In this document: one piece after another, positions 46,933 to 58,274 of the stretch
How positions within the stretch are numbered: the first letter of the stretch is position 1
Layout: each line of letters starts with the position of its first letter
Origin: Piliocolobus tephrosceles
Lineage: Eukaryota > Chordata > Mammalia > Primates > Cercopithecidae
Assembly: GCF_002776525.5 (NCBI RefSeq)
Contig: NC_045439.1
Span: 161,851,485 to 161,915,484, forward strand
Reading direction: 5' to 3'
Length of the DNA stretch: 64,000 bases
Position numbers and translations under genes: made by a program
The notes under the pieces: model-generated
Seen by the model: only the letters and a program-made list of their open reading frames with translations
Told to the model about the DNA's origin: nothing
Databases searched by the model: none

Positions 46933-48865
46933 TTTCTTCTTTGTCCAAAAATGTCACCTTATCTCTAATCTTGGGTCCAAGGGGGAGGTAGAGGACCAGC
47001 TCTCTGCCCAAGGACCAAGAGAGAGGAAAAGTCGTTTAACTCTCTTGAACCTCATTGTTCTACCAGACAAATGGAATTACAATGTCCTGACAAACATTTT
47101 GTCAGAATTTAGTAAACATTTTTGAAGTATCTGAAATTGTATATCATGCTTGAATTATCATAGGCATTCAATAGAAGTTATAACAAATAGAAAAATAAAT
47201 GTAGTTATTATTAAGTGGGTACTATAAAACGTCAAGTGACGTAGAAGGGATGTCAAGTCTGTTAACATAAGCTGTTAATATTAGGACGACAGCGGCACTA
47301 ACATTAGACAGTGAGCTATTCCAGCTTTTTTCATGGTCCTGTTTCTGACTACAGAATCTTTATCTTCTTGGGTAAAATTAAGGCTTGTGGTGGGGAAATG
47401 GATCCCATTGTCTCTGACCTCCACAAGGCAGACTGGCCCACACTGTGCAGAAAGGGAACTGTGTCAGCAAACGCTCACCTCACTTCTCAGGTAGCAGGTC
47501 CTTCCTCTCTGTTGCGCATTTGGTGTGTAATGACGGATGAGAGTGCATCTCACTCACCTCTGTATCAGTGACACAGCGCTTGGCCCATCGTAGGATCGTC
47601 TTAAATATTTGATGAATTAATTAGGTTGGGATCTGACTTAGAAAGAATGAATTAAAAAATAAGTAGTCATAGGGATTGATCACAGAATATGAAGTTAATC
47701 TTCTACTTTACACACCAGGCAAAAGTGCAAAGGAAATGAGCTGTGCATTCAACTTTCATTCACTCATCAGGCATTTTCTGAATTCTTCCATGGAAATGAA
47801 CTGGTAAGTATGGATATGTACTGACAGATATGGAGCATCAGCCCTTTACATGTAGGGCACTGTTTGACTTGCTGTAGGATTTACAAAGTTAAATGAGGTA
47901 GCCATTTTTCTCCAGCACGAAGTGGGTGATGATGGTTCAGTTTGGAAGGTCCTGGAATCTGGGCCATTTTTTTTTTCCAGGACTGATTCCTTTGTCTCTT
48001 CCACTTTCCACTTGGAAAGCTTCAAACAGCTTCATCTTCTTCCTGCAAGGAGTGATACAGGGCCATTGCTTCTTGAGACTGTGACTTGGGATAGGGATAG
48101 AGACAAAGAAAATCCATCACATGTGGAGAGAAAGCAACGATGGAAGAGAAGGGAATGGTAGCAAAAGGAGAGTAGTGTTGGAATTAAATCTTCCCAATAA
48201 TGAGAGAAATCAAATATAAACAACCTTACATAGAAATGGTACAATTTGTGTTTTTAGTGTTTGGGAAAATGGACAAGAAGCATCAATAATTCAGAGTCTA
48301 GAGAGCGCGAGTGCTTTTAGAAAAGAATTGAATTACTACTAATAAATATAAAATCTCACATCAAGTAATAGAAATATAAGGAGTACCTTGGTGAAGAACA
48401 GAAACGTGACAATTTTGATGAGTGGACCGATTACCTATGGCAGGGAGAGCCCCGCCTTTCTAGGCATGTCCCTGCAAGTCTTAGATCCATGCCTGCTCTG
48501 GGCTGCCCTACAGATCCTTCCACAGTGCAGCCTAGAACTGGGTGTGTAATAGGCGACTGAAGTGATCCGTGGCTCCATGACATACAGCTCCATGGCATTG
48601 TATGCTGCTGTTGTTAAGTGGAGTGTTCTAGAAATAACATTTAAATCTTGTTGGTTGATGGTTTTGTCCAGTTATTCCGTATCTTCGTTTTTCTACTTAG
48701 TAGTTCTATCCTTTTTGAAAATGAGGTGTCGAAGCACCCAGTTACCATTGTGAATATGCCTGTGTATCCTTCAGCACAGTTTTTGTGTATATTTTTCACC
48801 CCTGTTGCTTACATAAAATTTACATAGGAAGAATTATTATTCAGAAAATATTAAAAAGTCCTTTA

Positions 48866-49148
48866 GGCCGGGCGCGGTGGCTCAAGCCTGTAATCCCAGC
48901 ACTTTGGGAGGCCGAGGCGGGCGGATCACAAGGTCAGGAGATCGAGACCACGGTGAAACCCCGTCTCTACTAAAAATACAAAAAATAAGCCGGGCGTGGT
49001 GGCGGGCGCCTGTAGTCCCAGCTACTCGGGAGGCTGAGGCAGGAGAATGGCGTGAACCCGGGAGGCGGAGCTTGCAGTGAGCCGAGATCGTGCCACTGCA
49101 CTCCAGCCTGGGAGACAGAGCAAGACTCCGTCTCAAAAAAAAAAAAAA
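48866..49148 (+). mobile_element. AluYd-like element with the 12-bp deletion
   Basis: Full-length young Alu starting 'ggccgggcgcggtggctcaa'. At 48941-48958 it reads 'gatcgagaccacggtgaaa', lacking 12 bases present in other AluY copies in this window. This is the deletion I know as diagnostic for AluYd-type lineages. Target duplication 'aaaaagtccttta' at 48853-48865 and about 49144-49156. Confidence 0.93.
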
Positions 49149-49319
49149 GTCCTTTAAATCACCTAAGGAAACAAAATGACAGAACATCAGAAAGATGGTC
49201 CAAAGGTATGGACAAAGGATTTGGAGAAGAGTGAAATAGAATCAAAAAGAAAAAAGAAACCCATTACTAAACAGTGATCCAGTCTTCAGAGATTAATGGT
49301 GAAATAATAATTGATTTAT

Positions 49320-49590
49320 TAGATTGCAAATCCTAAATATCTGACAATACCAAATATTGGGTGAGGATATGCAAAAATAGGAATTCCTGTATCTTCCTGA
49401 AAGAAATGAAAATTTCTTCCTGAAAGAAATACCAAATATTGGGTGAGGATATGCAAAAATAGGAACTCCTATATCTTCCTGAAAGAAATGAAAATTGGCA
49501 AATTACTTTGGAACATGATGTGATATACTTTTATACCTTATAACTATACCATTTCAACTAAATATTTTATTATGAATGAGTCTTAATATT
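49320..49590 (+). mobile_element. L1M 3' fragment with an internal 82-bp tandem duplication
   Basis: 'accaaatattgggtgaggatatgc' style text is old L1 3' sequence in sense orientation. A unit starting 'accaaatattgggtgaggat' occurs at 49349-49430 and again from 49431, with few differences, and 'cttcctgaaagaaat' is additionally repeated inside the first unit. Confidence 0.7.
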
Positions 49591-49727
49591 TACTATGAAG
49601 GAAGGAAGGTTTTTCTTGAGCTGCTGAGGACCTCCCACAGCCTTTCTCATTTATAAAATAATTTCTGATGTTGAGTTAACGTGCACTCTTGGAATAATAT
49701 CCATTCATTCAAGATGATTTGTTGTGT

Positions 49728-50044
49728 TTTTTTTTTTTTCTTTTTTTCTTTTTTTTTTTTTTTTTGAGGTGGAGTCTCACTCTGTCACCCAGGCTGGAGT
49801 GCAGTGGTGCAATCTCAGCTCACTGCATGCTCCGCCTCCTGGGTTCACACTATTCTCCCGCCTCAGCCTCCCCAGTAGCTGGGACTACAGGCGCCACCAC
49901 CACGCCCGGCTAATTTTTTATATTTTTAGTAGAGACAGGTTTCACCATGTTAGCCAGGATGGTCTTGATCTCCTGACCTCATGATCCACCCACCTCGGCC
50001 TCCCAAAGTGCTGGGATTACAGGTGTGAGCCACCGCGCCTGGCC
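49728..50044 (-). mobile_element. AluY, minus strand
   Basis: Long poly-T with C interruptions, then 'gaggtggagtctcactctg' to 'gagccaccgcgcctggcc'. Exact 12-bp target duplication 'gatttgttgtgt' at 49716-49727 and 50045-50056. Confidence 0.95.
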
Positions 50045-50117
50045 GATTTGTTGTGTCTTACACACTGTTAGTTTTGATTAAAGTATTTTATTTAGGAATT
50101 TTGCCTTTTTATCTGTA

Positions 50118-50185
50118 GAAGGCAGAATAATGGGCCCCCAGAGATGTCTACTTCTCAATCTCCAGAACCTGTGAATATGTTACAT
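50118..50185 (+). mobile_element. Start of an ERVL/MaLR-type LTR (fragment)
   Basis: 'gaaggcagaataatgggccc...ctccagaacctgtgaatatg' matches the left end of the LTR at 16995. It is cut off by the next element. Confidence 0.6.
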
Positions 50186-50601
50186 CAGTGGTCTTCATGG
50201 TCTTCATCTTTTTTGGCACCAGGAACCCATTTTGTAGAAGACAATTTTTCCACAGACCAGGGGGCAAAGGATGGTTTCAGGATGATTCAAGCACATTACA
50301 TTCATTGTGTACTTTATTTTGATTATTGTTATATTATAATATATAATGAAATAGTTATACAACTCACCATCATGTAGAATCAGTGGGAGCCCTGAGTTTG
50401 TTTCCCCACAACTAGATGGTCCTATCTGGAGGTGATAGGAGACAGTGACAGATCATCAGGCATTAGATTCTCATGAGTGTGCACCCTAGATCCCTTGCAT
50501 GTGCAGTTCACAATAGGGTTCATGCTCCTATGAGAATCTAATGCTGCCACTGATCTGACAGGAGCCAGAGCTCAGGCATTAATGTGAGTGATAAGGAGCA
50601 G
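50186..50601 (+). mobile_element. Non-autonomous DNA transposon, hAT-like (fragment)
   Basis: 'tttggcaccaggaacccatt', 'agacaatttttccacagacc', 'gattcaagcacattacattc', 'gtagaatcagtgggagccctg', 'acagatcatcaggcattaga' and 'gaatctaatgctgccactgatctgacagg' follow the order of a very common mammalian non-autonomous element I take to be hAT-type. The right end is replaced by a truncated Alu. Family name uncertain. Confidence 0.65.
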
Positions 50602-50740
50602 CTGTAATCCCAGAGGCTGAGGCAGGAGAATCACTTGAACCCAGGAGGCAGAGGTTGCAGTGAGTCGAGATCATGCCATTGCATTCCAGCCTGGGCGAGA
50701 AGAGCAAAACTCCATCTCAAAAAAAAAAAAAAAAAAAAAG
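50602..50740 (+). mobile_element. 5'-truncated Alu (right monomer with A tail)
   Basis: 'ctgtaatcccagaggctgagg' to the A tail ending about 50740, with no left monomer. Some bases after 'cccag' are also missing relative to consensus. Confidence 0.88.
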
Positions 50741-50759
50741 AGGAAAAACTTAAAATATT

Positions 50760-51430
50760 AATGATTTTATTTACCCAGTTATGTACTAGTTCTGAAGCTC
50801 TTCCAAGTTTCCACATAATGTCATTTTCCTTGAGCCTGAAGAACCTTCATCATTTCCTATAGCGCAAGTCTCTTGGCAATGAATTCTTTTAGTTCTCTTA
50901 TCTGAAAGGCCTTTGTTCTACACTAACTTTAGAAGGATATATTAATTGCATATAGAATTCTTGGTTAAGAGTTTTCTTCTGCACTTGAAAAATGTTCCAA
51001 TGTCGTCTTCCATAACTTTGAGGTCAAATCAGTATTCAGTGAAACCATTACTCCTCTGTATATATATGTCTTTTGTTTGTTACTGTGTTTGAGATTTTAT
51101 CTGAGGTTTTCACCAGTTTGATTACGATATACCTAGACAAGATCTTCTTCATATTTTTCTTGCTTAGGTTTCCTGTGTATCTTAAATCTGTAACTTTTTT
51201 CCTTGATCCATTTAGGTTTGTATTTGTACATTATTTCTTCAATTGCTTTCCACCCATTCTATGCTTCTACTCTTTTTTTCTGAGAATGCAGTTACACAAA
51301 TGTTTAAATCTAATAAGTCCCTGAGCCTCTGTATATTTTAATTTTAATTTTTTTTTTGAGTCTTCAAACTGGATGATCTATCTTTGAGTTTCTGGCACTT
51401 TACCTTGTCATCTATATTATTCTGTTAAGT
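50760..51430 (-). mobile_element. Antisense L1M fragment
   Basis: 'aaggcctttgttctacactaac', 'atagaattcttggttaagag', 'gattacgatatacctagac' and 'atttcttcaattgctttcc' are antisense L1 ORF2-region text, comparable to 43800-44200. Confidence 0.72.
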
Positions 51431-52599
51431 CACCCTATAATGAATGTGGAATATGACAAAATAATCTCACCTATTTACAAATGAAGCAATCTCAGTGATG
51501 GGGGCAGGGGAAAACCTGCTACCCTAACTATCTGTAAATGAGTGGCGTCTGTGCGACTCCAGACAAAGAACCTAGGACTGCACATAAGCACTGCACTCTA
51601 CTGATCAAGCTGCATCCATGGAGCTATGGCCTCACAATTCTGATACCACCGTACAGTATACTAGAACTAAGTGAATGGATGGAAGATGGTGGGAGCTGGG
51701 TTTCCCACAGTTGGAATGAGAGTTTACAGATAAACAAGGGGAGGAGACTGGAATTATGTATGTGCTAATGATTTAGAGTTGGAGACATCAGTATGAGCTC
51801 ACATTTAGCTTAATATACAGATGATTACATATATATTTATAAATATGTGTATATACATGGTCTGCTACACACTCATACATTTCCTTGTTTTGGCCAGGAA
51901 TAGAGACTCCAGTAGTAACAAGCATATCTAGTTCCCAGATATTGTTTTATAGTCCCAATCTCTAATAAAAGGAACTAGAGCCCCTTGGAGAAAAAGCTGA
52001 TTCTGTCCCTGGAGAAGGAAATATATCAGAAGACTCTTTGATACCTTCTAGTGCCAGAAAGCAAGGACGTGCTAAAACAAAACAAAACAGAAAATGCACT
52101 GATGGAGGTATGTCGGAGCCACCTGAGAGACTTCCCTTCAAAAAGCTTGAAGATTTTCAGCCATAAAATACATAAAGTAATATTGGATTATGAGCCAAAA
52201 GGTAAAATAAATATTGATGAGCAGATATAACTAAAAGATTGAATAAGACATGAGAAGAAGCAAATCTTCTATACAGAAAAATTTCAAATGATTTATGTAG
52301 GTATTTCCTGCTAAGAGATAGAGCTTAACTGCCCCATCCACACACACAGTTGAGTGTGGGCTCAGTATAATGATTTTCTTTTAAGGAATAGAACATGTGA
52401 AAGGGGCAAAAAAGTGACTTTACGGTGGAGAAAGCTGGAAAATATGATCTTATCCAGGTGATCAAGGGCGACATCAGAAGTGCTAAGTCAAGATGACCAC
52501 TTGTACTCTTGCTATGCTGTGATGAGAGCACCACTGCACCTCTGTGTATCCCTCCAGGACCATAACACCAATCGAATCATGAGGGAACAACAGAAAGAT
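51431..52599. other. Unassigned DNA
   Basis: No gene recognised. Late parts may be further decayed L1M leading into the next element. Confidence 0.4.
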
Positions 52600-52991
52600 C
52601 ACGGTTGAAGGACATTCTACAAAAGTCCTAACTAGTACTCCTCAAAACTGTCAAGGTCATCAGAAACAAAGAAAATCTGAAAAACTGTCACAACCAAGAG
52701 TAGCCTTAAGGAGGATGCGATGGCTAAATGTGATCTGGTGTCCTGGGCGAAATCCAAAAGTGAAAACAATATTATGGAAAAACTAAGGAAATCTGAATCA
52801 AGTATACACTGTAGTTAATCATACTAGTGTAGAAATACTGGTCCATCAATTGTAACACGTATACCATACTAATGTAATATGTTAATACGAAAAAGTAAGT
52901 GTGGAATACTTAACTGTTTAGCACCACTGCAATTTTTCTGTAAATCTAAAACACTTCTAAGAGTTTGTTTAATATTAAGAAAATAAATAAT
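52600..52991 (+). mobile_element. L1M 3' end, plus strand
   Basis: 'aaaactgtcacaaccaagag', 'ggatgcgatggctaaatgtg', 'aaaaactaaggaaatctgaa', 'ccatactaatgtaatatg' and 'gcaatttttctgtaaatct' are the standard end of an old L1 3' untranslated region. The ERV2 LTR that follows inserted at its terminus. Confidence 0.85.
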
Positions 52992-54071
52992 TGTTGCGGG
53001 AAGTCAGGGACCCCGAACAGAGGGACCAGCTGAAGCCTCGGCAGAAGAATATAAATTGTGAAGATTTCATGGACATTTATTAGTTCCCCAAATTAATAAT
53101 TTTATAATTTCTTATGCCTGTCTTTACTGCAATCTCTGAACATAAACTGTGAAGATTTCATGGACACTTATCACTTCCCCAATCAATACCCTTGTGATTT
53201 CCTATGCCTGTCTTTAATCTCTTAATCCCGTCATCTTCGTAAGCTGAGGAGGATGTATGTCGCCTCAGGACCCTGTGATGATTGTGTTAACTGCACAGAT
53301 TGTTCGTAGAGCCTGTGTGCTTGAACAATACGAAATCTGGGCACCTTGAAAAAAGAACAGGATGACAGCCATGTTCAAGGAACAGGGGAGATAACCTTAA
53401 ACTCTGACTGCCAGTGAGTCGGGCGGAACAGAGCCATATTTCTCTTCTTTCAAAAGCAAATAGGAGAACTATCACCGAATTCTTTTTCTCAGCAAGGAAC
53501 ATCCCTGAGAAAGAGAATGGCCCATGAGGGTAGGCCTCTGAAATGGCTGCTTGTGGGGCGGCTGTCTTTTATGGTCTAAGACAAAGGGATGAAATAAGCC
53601 CTGGTCTCCTGTAGCACTCCCAGGCTTATTAGGACAAGGAAATTCCCACCTAATAAATTTTGGTCAGACAGGTTGTCTGCTCTCAAACCCTGTCTCCTGA
53701 TAAGATGTTATCAATGACAATGCATGCCGGAAACTTCATTAGCAATTTTAATTTCGCCCCATCCTGTGGTCCTGTGATCTTGCCCTGCCTCCACTTGCTT
53801 TGTGATATTTTATTACCTTGTGAAGTATGTGATCTCTGTGACCCACACCCTATTCGTGCACTCCCTCCCCTTTTGAAAATCGCTAATAAAAACTTGCTTG
53901 TTTTACGGCTCGGGGCATCATGGAACCTGCCGACATGTGAAGTCTCCCCCGGACACCCAACTTTAAAATTTCTCTCTCTTGTACTCTTTCCCTTTATTTC
54001 TCAGACCAGCCGATGCTTAGGGAGATAGAAAAGAACCCCCGTTAAACATCTGGGGTGGGGTTTCCCCAGTA
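52992..54071 (+). mobile_element. Solo ERV2 (HERV-K-class, possibly LTR13-like) LTR, 1080 bp
   Basis: Begins 'tgttgcgggaagtcagggac'. Exact 6-bp target duplication AATAAT at 52986-52991 and 54072-54077, the size typical of ERV2/betaretrovirus-like integration. The 3' boundary set by the duplication gives a terminal '...cccagta', a slightly decayed CA end. An AATAAA-type site ('gctaataaaaacttgc') lies at 53883-53898, followed by 'acggctcggggcatcatgg', the usual R/U5 region. A roughly 93-bp internal duplication ('gaagatttcatggacatttat' at about 53058 and its copy near 53151) lies in U3. No gag, pol or env sequence, so it is a solo LTR. Frames inside it are not genes. Confidence 0.9.
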
Positions 54072-54077
54072 AATAAT

Positions 54078-55069
54078 AAGGCATGGAAAATGCATTTAGA
54101 GTTTACTGAATCGTACAATGAATTGTAAGTGTCCCAGTAACAGCGGAAGTGCTCATGTTTTCTTGTAACACCTCTTTCAGTAATTATAGAAAGGATAATA
54201 TTCACAGATAATTTTATACATGGGGTGTGTGTGTATATTCTTTGCCAAGCTGCTTGTACTAAACATTCCCAGGATGTTCAGCAACATTTCATAACTGAGT
54301 ATTCTAAAGTTAGACATAACTCATACTCATGAAAGTAGATCAATGGTTAATGGCTTTGGATTTGGGGATAAATATGGCTTTCTATGTAACCTTAGATATC
54401 ACTTATATCTTAAGAATGTTATTTTAAATTCACCGTAGGTTGTTCTTGAGTCATCACGCTTTGTATGTTAATATCTGTCCTGTGCTGGATGAAATGTTAG
54501 CTTAGCCTTGGCTTTTGTGCTAACCATTATTCATGATAATCATTCCCATCTATGATCAATCCCCATGTAACTGAGTCCCACCGAAATCCATCAACATGGC
54601 AGCAGATGTGCTTATTTTAAAACACTATTTTCTATTTAATTTCAAGATGAAAAGCTGAACTATACAGTCCACTTCAGAAGTTTCTTATTTGATGAAAACA
54701 TTTTAAAGAAAATGAGTATCTTGTCTTTTTAGAGTTCATATTCCAAATTTTGTCAAAGTCATTGAATTTCTTTAAAGTGAACTGAAGAACAAACATATGC
54801 ATGCTCAATGGCAGAGTGGAAATTGTGAACCCACATGGTTTGACTACACATAAATGTGTCTACACACTGTTGAAACAGCTCTCTGATAGAGAGAAGAGCC
54901 TAGTGTTTTTCTTCTATGTTCAATAAATTTGGGTGTTCATCAGATGTATGTGTATGAGAGAGAAAGGGTATGGTGGTGCCTCCCCGCATTCAAGTGTCAT
55001 TGAGACATTTGCACACAAGAATAGAGCAGGTTACCTGCCTGTAATTGTTGCCTAAGTAATAATTCACTG
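54078..55069. other. Unassigned DNA
   Basis: AT-rich, with a short (GT)n near 54222-54236. No gene or repeat family recognised. Confidence 0.45.
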
Positions 55070-55508
55070 TTCAACTCCCACTTATGAGTGAGAACATGTG
55101 GTGTTTGGTTTTCTGTTCTTGTATTAGTTTGCTGAGAGTGATGGTTTCCAGCTTCATCCATGTCCCTGCAAAGGACATGAACTCATCCTTTTTTACAGCT
55201 GCATAGTATTCCAGGGTGTATATGTACCACATTTTCTTTATCCAGTCTATCATTGATGGGCATTTGGGTTGGTTTCAAGTCTTTATATTGTGAACAGTGC
55301 ACATGGATCCAGGGAGGGGAACTTCACACACGAGGGTCTGTCAGGGGGTGGGGGGTAGAGGAGGGATAGCATTAGGAGAAATACCTAACATAGGCAACAG
55401 GTTGATGGGTGCAGCAAACCACCACGGCACGTGTATACCTATGCAACAAAACCACACGTTGTGCACAGGTACCCCAGAACCTAAAGTATAATAAAAAAAG
55501 AAAAAAAA
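55070..55508. mobile_element. Twin-primed (5'-inverted) L1PA insertion
   Basis: 55070-55299 is L1 in antisense ('tcaactcccacttatgagtg' to 'gggttggtttcaagtc'), and 55301-55508 is the adjoining L1 3' end in sense ('acatggatccagggaggg' to an A tail). On the L1 map the inverted piece ends only a few bases before the sense piece begins, which is the signature of twin priming during target-primed reverse transcription. The minus-strand 60-codon frame is the tail of ORF2 and is non-functional. Confidence 0.9.
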
Positions 55509-56444
55509 ATCCTTCCCCTAATTCAGATATCCTGAATATAGCAACTTTTAAGAGTTTTTAATGTATCATTCTGGAAATTTTCTATTTTAATTATGTATAA
55601 ACACATATTATGTGCATATATCTAATCATACTATAGATACAAAAATAGAATTGTACCATAATTTTTTTTCTGGAACTTTCTCTATTCAAATAAAGTATAA
55701 TGAGCATCTTTCTCTATTAGCATAAAACAAAACAAATAATAATTCACTTTAGTTAGCTGAAATGAGGACTGTGTCTGAGCAGACAGATGGGGGAGAAGCA
55801 ACAATGTGAAAAGCAACTTTTCCCAAGTTGTTACTATAGCTACCAGGATGCAGACTATTTCTATCACAGCGGCAAACAGAAGAGATTTCAGACAAAGGAC
55901 AAAGGGAAAAGAAATCAGGACTATTTCCATAGCAACTGGGAGATCTGCTAATCATGGGTAGACTACACTTTACTCTTCCTACCAATATCGATGTTAGTCG
56001 TTAATAATATTACAGGAGGAGAGATATAGAAAGCCCTGATCCTGAACTAATAGCTTCAAGCATAAGATATGGAAACTGCCTTCACTGAAAATGCCACGAA
56101 CGTTCCCAGGGCGATGCGGTGAACTTGAATTCCTGACACCTTTGGAAGCTAAGGGGTTACTGACTGCTACTGCTAATGTTGCCGTTTGTTTGTTGTGACA
56201 TTCAGAGGAAATTTCCTTATTTCTACCAAAGATGATGGTGGACAAGTGTCAGATGTAGAATAAGTAAAAATGTGATATAAATAGAATTAGATTTAGAATT
56301 AATGGAGGGAATCTGAATGGAATTGCAATACTACGTAACAAAGATCTGATAGAAAAAATATAGTTGATGCAACGGTGTGTTTATTGGGAATAAATGCTGT
56401 AGGGAATGGAGAGAGAACAATTAGAGGTTAAGACTTGAGAGCTG
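55509..56444. other. Unassigned DNA
   Basis: Open frames under 85 codons, no domains. No repeat assigned. Confidence 0.45.
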
Positions 56445-56750
56445 GGGCCAGGTGTGGTGCCTCATGCCTGTAATCCCAGCACTTTGAGGGATCACTTGAG
56501 GCCAGGAGTTGGAGACCCACCTGATCACCATGGCAAAACCCTGTCTCTACTAAAAATACACACAGACACATAAAATTAGCCAGGTGTGGTAGCACATGCC
56601 TGTAATCCCAGCTACTTGGGAGGCTGAAGCAAGAGAATCACTTGAACCTGGGAGGCGCGGAGGTTGCAGTGAGCCACGATCATGCCACTGTACTCCAGCC
56701 TGGGCAACAGAGTGAGAATCTGTCTCAAAAAGAACAAAACAAAACAAAAA
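56445..56750 (+). mobile_element. Alu (AluS/J age), plus strand, with internal deletion
   Basis: 'ggccaggtgtggtgcctcatgcc' to an A tail with C interruptions. It lacks part of the left monomer after 'cagcactttgag'. Target duplication '(a/t)gagagctgg' at about 56435-56444 and 56753-56762. Confidence 0.9.
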
Positions 56751-56809
56751 CTGGAGAGCTGGAAGGCACTTTAGGGATTATGCATATTCAACTTGCAAAT
56801 GAAATGTTA

Positions 56810-56960
56810 AAAGGTATTCATTTGTGCACATATTTATTGAGTATCTACTACAGGCCAGATACTACTTTCCATTCTTGGGAAATACACATCAGTGATCTAA
56901 ACAGACAAGAATCCCTATCTCCAGGGAGCTACATTCTCAAGGGGAAACATAGGCCATAAA
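56810..56960 (-). mobile_element. L2 fragment (probable)
   Basis: 'catatttattgagtatctactacaggccagatac...aacagacaagaatccctatctccagggagctacattct' follows the familiar antisense L2 pattern (each clause recognisable within 20 bases). Confidence 0.6.
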
Positions 56961-57420
56961 AAGTAAAGATTGTATTCACAATAGCAAAGACTTGGAACCA
57001 ACCCAATTGTCCATCAATGATAGACTGGATTAAGAAAATGTGGCACAGATACACCATGGAATACTATGCAGTCATAAAAAAGGATGAGTTCATGTCCATT
57101 GTGGGGATGTGGATGCAGCTGGAAATCATCATTCTCAGCAAACTATCGCAAGGACAGAAAACCAAACAAACACCGCATGTTCTCACTCATAGGTGGGAAT
57201 TGAACAATGAGAACACTTGGTTACAGGAAGGGGAACATCACACACTGGGACCTGTTGTGGGGTGGGGAGAGGGGGGAGGGATAGCATTAGGAGATACACC
57301 TAATGTAAGTGATGCGTTAATGGGTACAGCAGACCAACATGGCACGTGTATACATATGTAACAAACCTGCATGTTGTGCACATGTACCCTAGAACTTGAA
57401 GTATAATTAAAGAAAAGAAA
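56961..57420 (+). mobile_element. 5'-truncated L1PA 3' end, plus strand
   Basis: 'agcaaagacttggaaccaac', 'aatggatag/aatgatagactgg', 'gttctcactcataggtggga', 'gcattaggagatacacctaatg' and 'gcacatgtaccctagaactt' ending in an A-rich tail. The frame 57017-57361 retains the tail of ORF2 and runs into the 3' untranslated region; there is no complete ORF. Confidence 0.92.
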
Positions 57421-57423
57421 ATT

Positions 57424-57560
57424 TGAACCAGCATTCCTAATATAGACCCTAATTCATTATAGTATATTAGCCTTTTTATATATTGATAGATTCAATTAGG
57501 TAATATTTTAGGATAAGAATTTGTATCTATATTCATGAGGGATATTGTTTTGTAGTTTTT
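57424..57560 (-). mobile_element. Antisense L1M fragment
   Basis: 'tagattcaattaggtaatat...gtatctatattcatgagggatattg' matches antisense L1 ORF2 text. It lies immediately after the L1PA tail, so the L1PA probably inserted next to or into it. Confidence 0.6.
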
Positions 57561-57923
57561 TTATTTTAAGTTTTTAAAATGTATTTATCAGTGTAATGTT
57601 CAACTAATAAAATGAGTTTGTTAAGTGAAAAAAAGAAAAAGATTATAAATAAGAAAAGTATGGGGTCTGTCTGTGCATGTGACAAATGGTAAAACAAAAT
57701 AAACAGGATTTAGAGTGGGAGGGCGGGATTGCAGTTCAAGTCAGGATATCAGAATTGGCCCCACTGAGCATGAACCATTTGAGGGATTAGCCATCTCAGT
57801 ATTTTGGGAAGAGCATTCCAGTAAGAAGAGAGAGGACAATATCACATGCCCAGATTGCAGCAAGTCCAGGCCAGAGCCCAGATCCCTGTCATCTGTATCC
57901 TGCGACCTTTTCTTTACCCCGTC
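57561..57923. other. Unassigned DNA, possible L2
   Basis: 'gggaagagcattccagtaag' near 57807 resembles an L2 interior. Nothing else recognised. Confidence 0.4.
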
Positions 57924-58217
57924 TTTTTTTTTTTTTGAGACAAGCTCTCACTCTGTCACCCAGGCTGGAGTGAAGTGGCTCCATCATGGCTTACTGCAGC
58001 CTCTGCCTTCTGGGCTCAAGCAGTCCTCCCCTCTCATCCTCCCGAGTAGCCAGGACCGCAGGTGTGCACCACCACACCCAGCTAATTTTTGTATTTTGGG
58101 GTGAGACAGCGTTTAGCCATGTTGCCCAGGCTGGTTTCAAGCTCTTGGGTCAAAGAATTCTCCTGCGTCAGCCTCCCAAACTGCTGGGATTAAAGACATG
58201 AGCCACCACACCTGGCC
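57924..58217 (-). mobile_element. AluJ-age element, minus strand
   Basis: Poly-T then 'gagacaagctctcactctgtc' to 'gagccaccacacctggcc' with many diagnostic older variants ('gggctcaagcagtcctccc'). Confidence 0.9.
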
Positions 58218-58274
58218 TCTTTTCCACATCTCGGACAGTTGTTCACCAATGTCATTTTTTGCTCATTTGTTCCA

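Larger units (their letters stand above)
45418..48852. other. Mostly unassigned; microsatellites, L2 or MIR remnants
   Basis: 45615-45705 and 46934-47030 resemble each other ('ctttgcccaaagaagtcacc...gtccaaggggcaggcagag...accgggagagaggac' versus 'ctttgtccaaaaatgtcacc...gtccaagggggaggtagag...accaagagagaggaa'), an old shared repeat of unknown family. About 47540-47625 ('ctgtatcagtgacacagcgcttggcccatcgtagg', then 'aatatttgatgaatt') resembles an L2 3' end. No gene recognised. Confidence 0.45.

Noticed and set aside
53287..54028. Open frames of 71 and 122 codons inside the ERV2 solo LTR
   Set aside because: LTRs of this class are non-coding; the frames run through U3/R landmarks and have no domain.
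57017..57361. 114-codon plus-strand frame as a gene
   Set aside because: It is the C-terminal end of L1 ORF2 plus read-through into the 3' untranslated region of a truncated L1PA.
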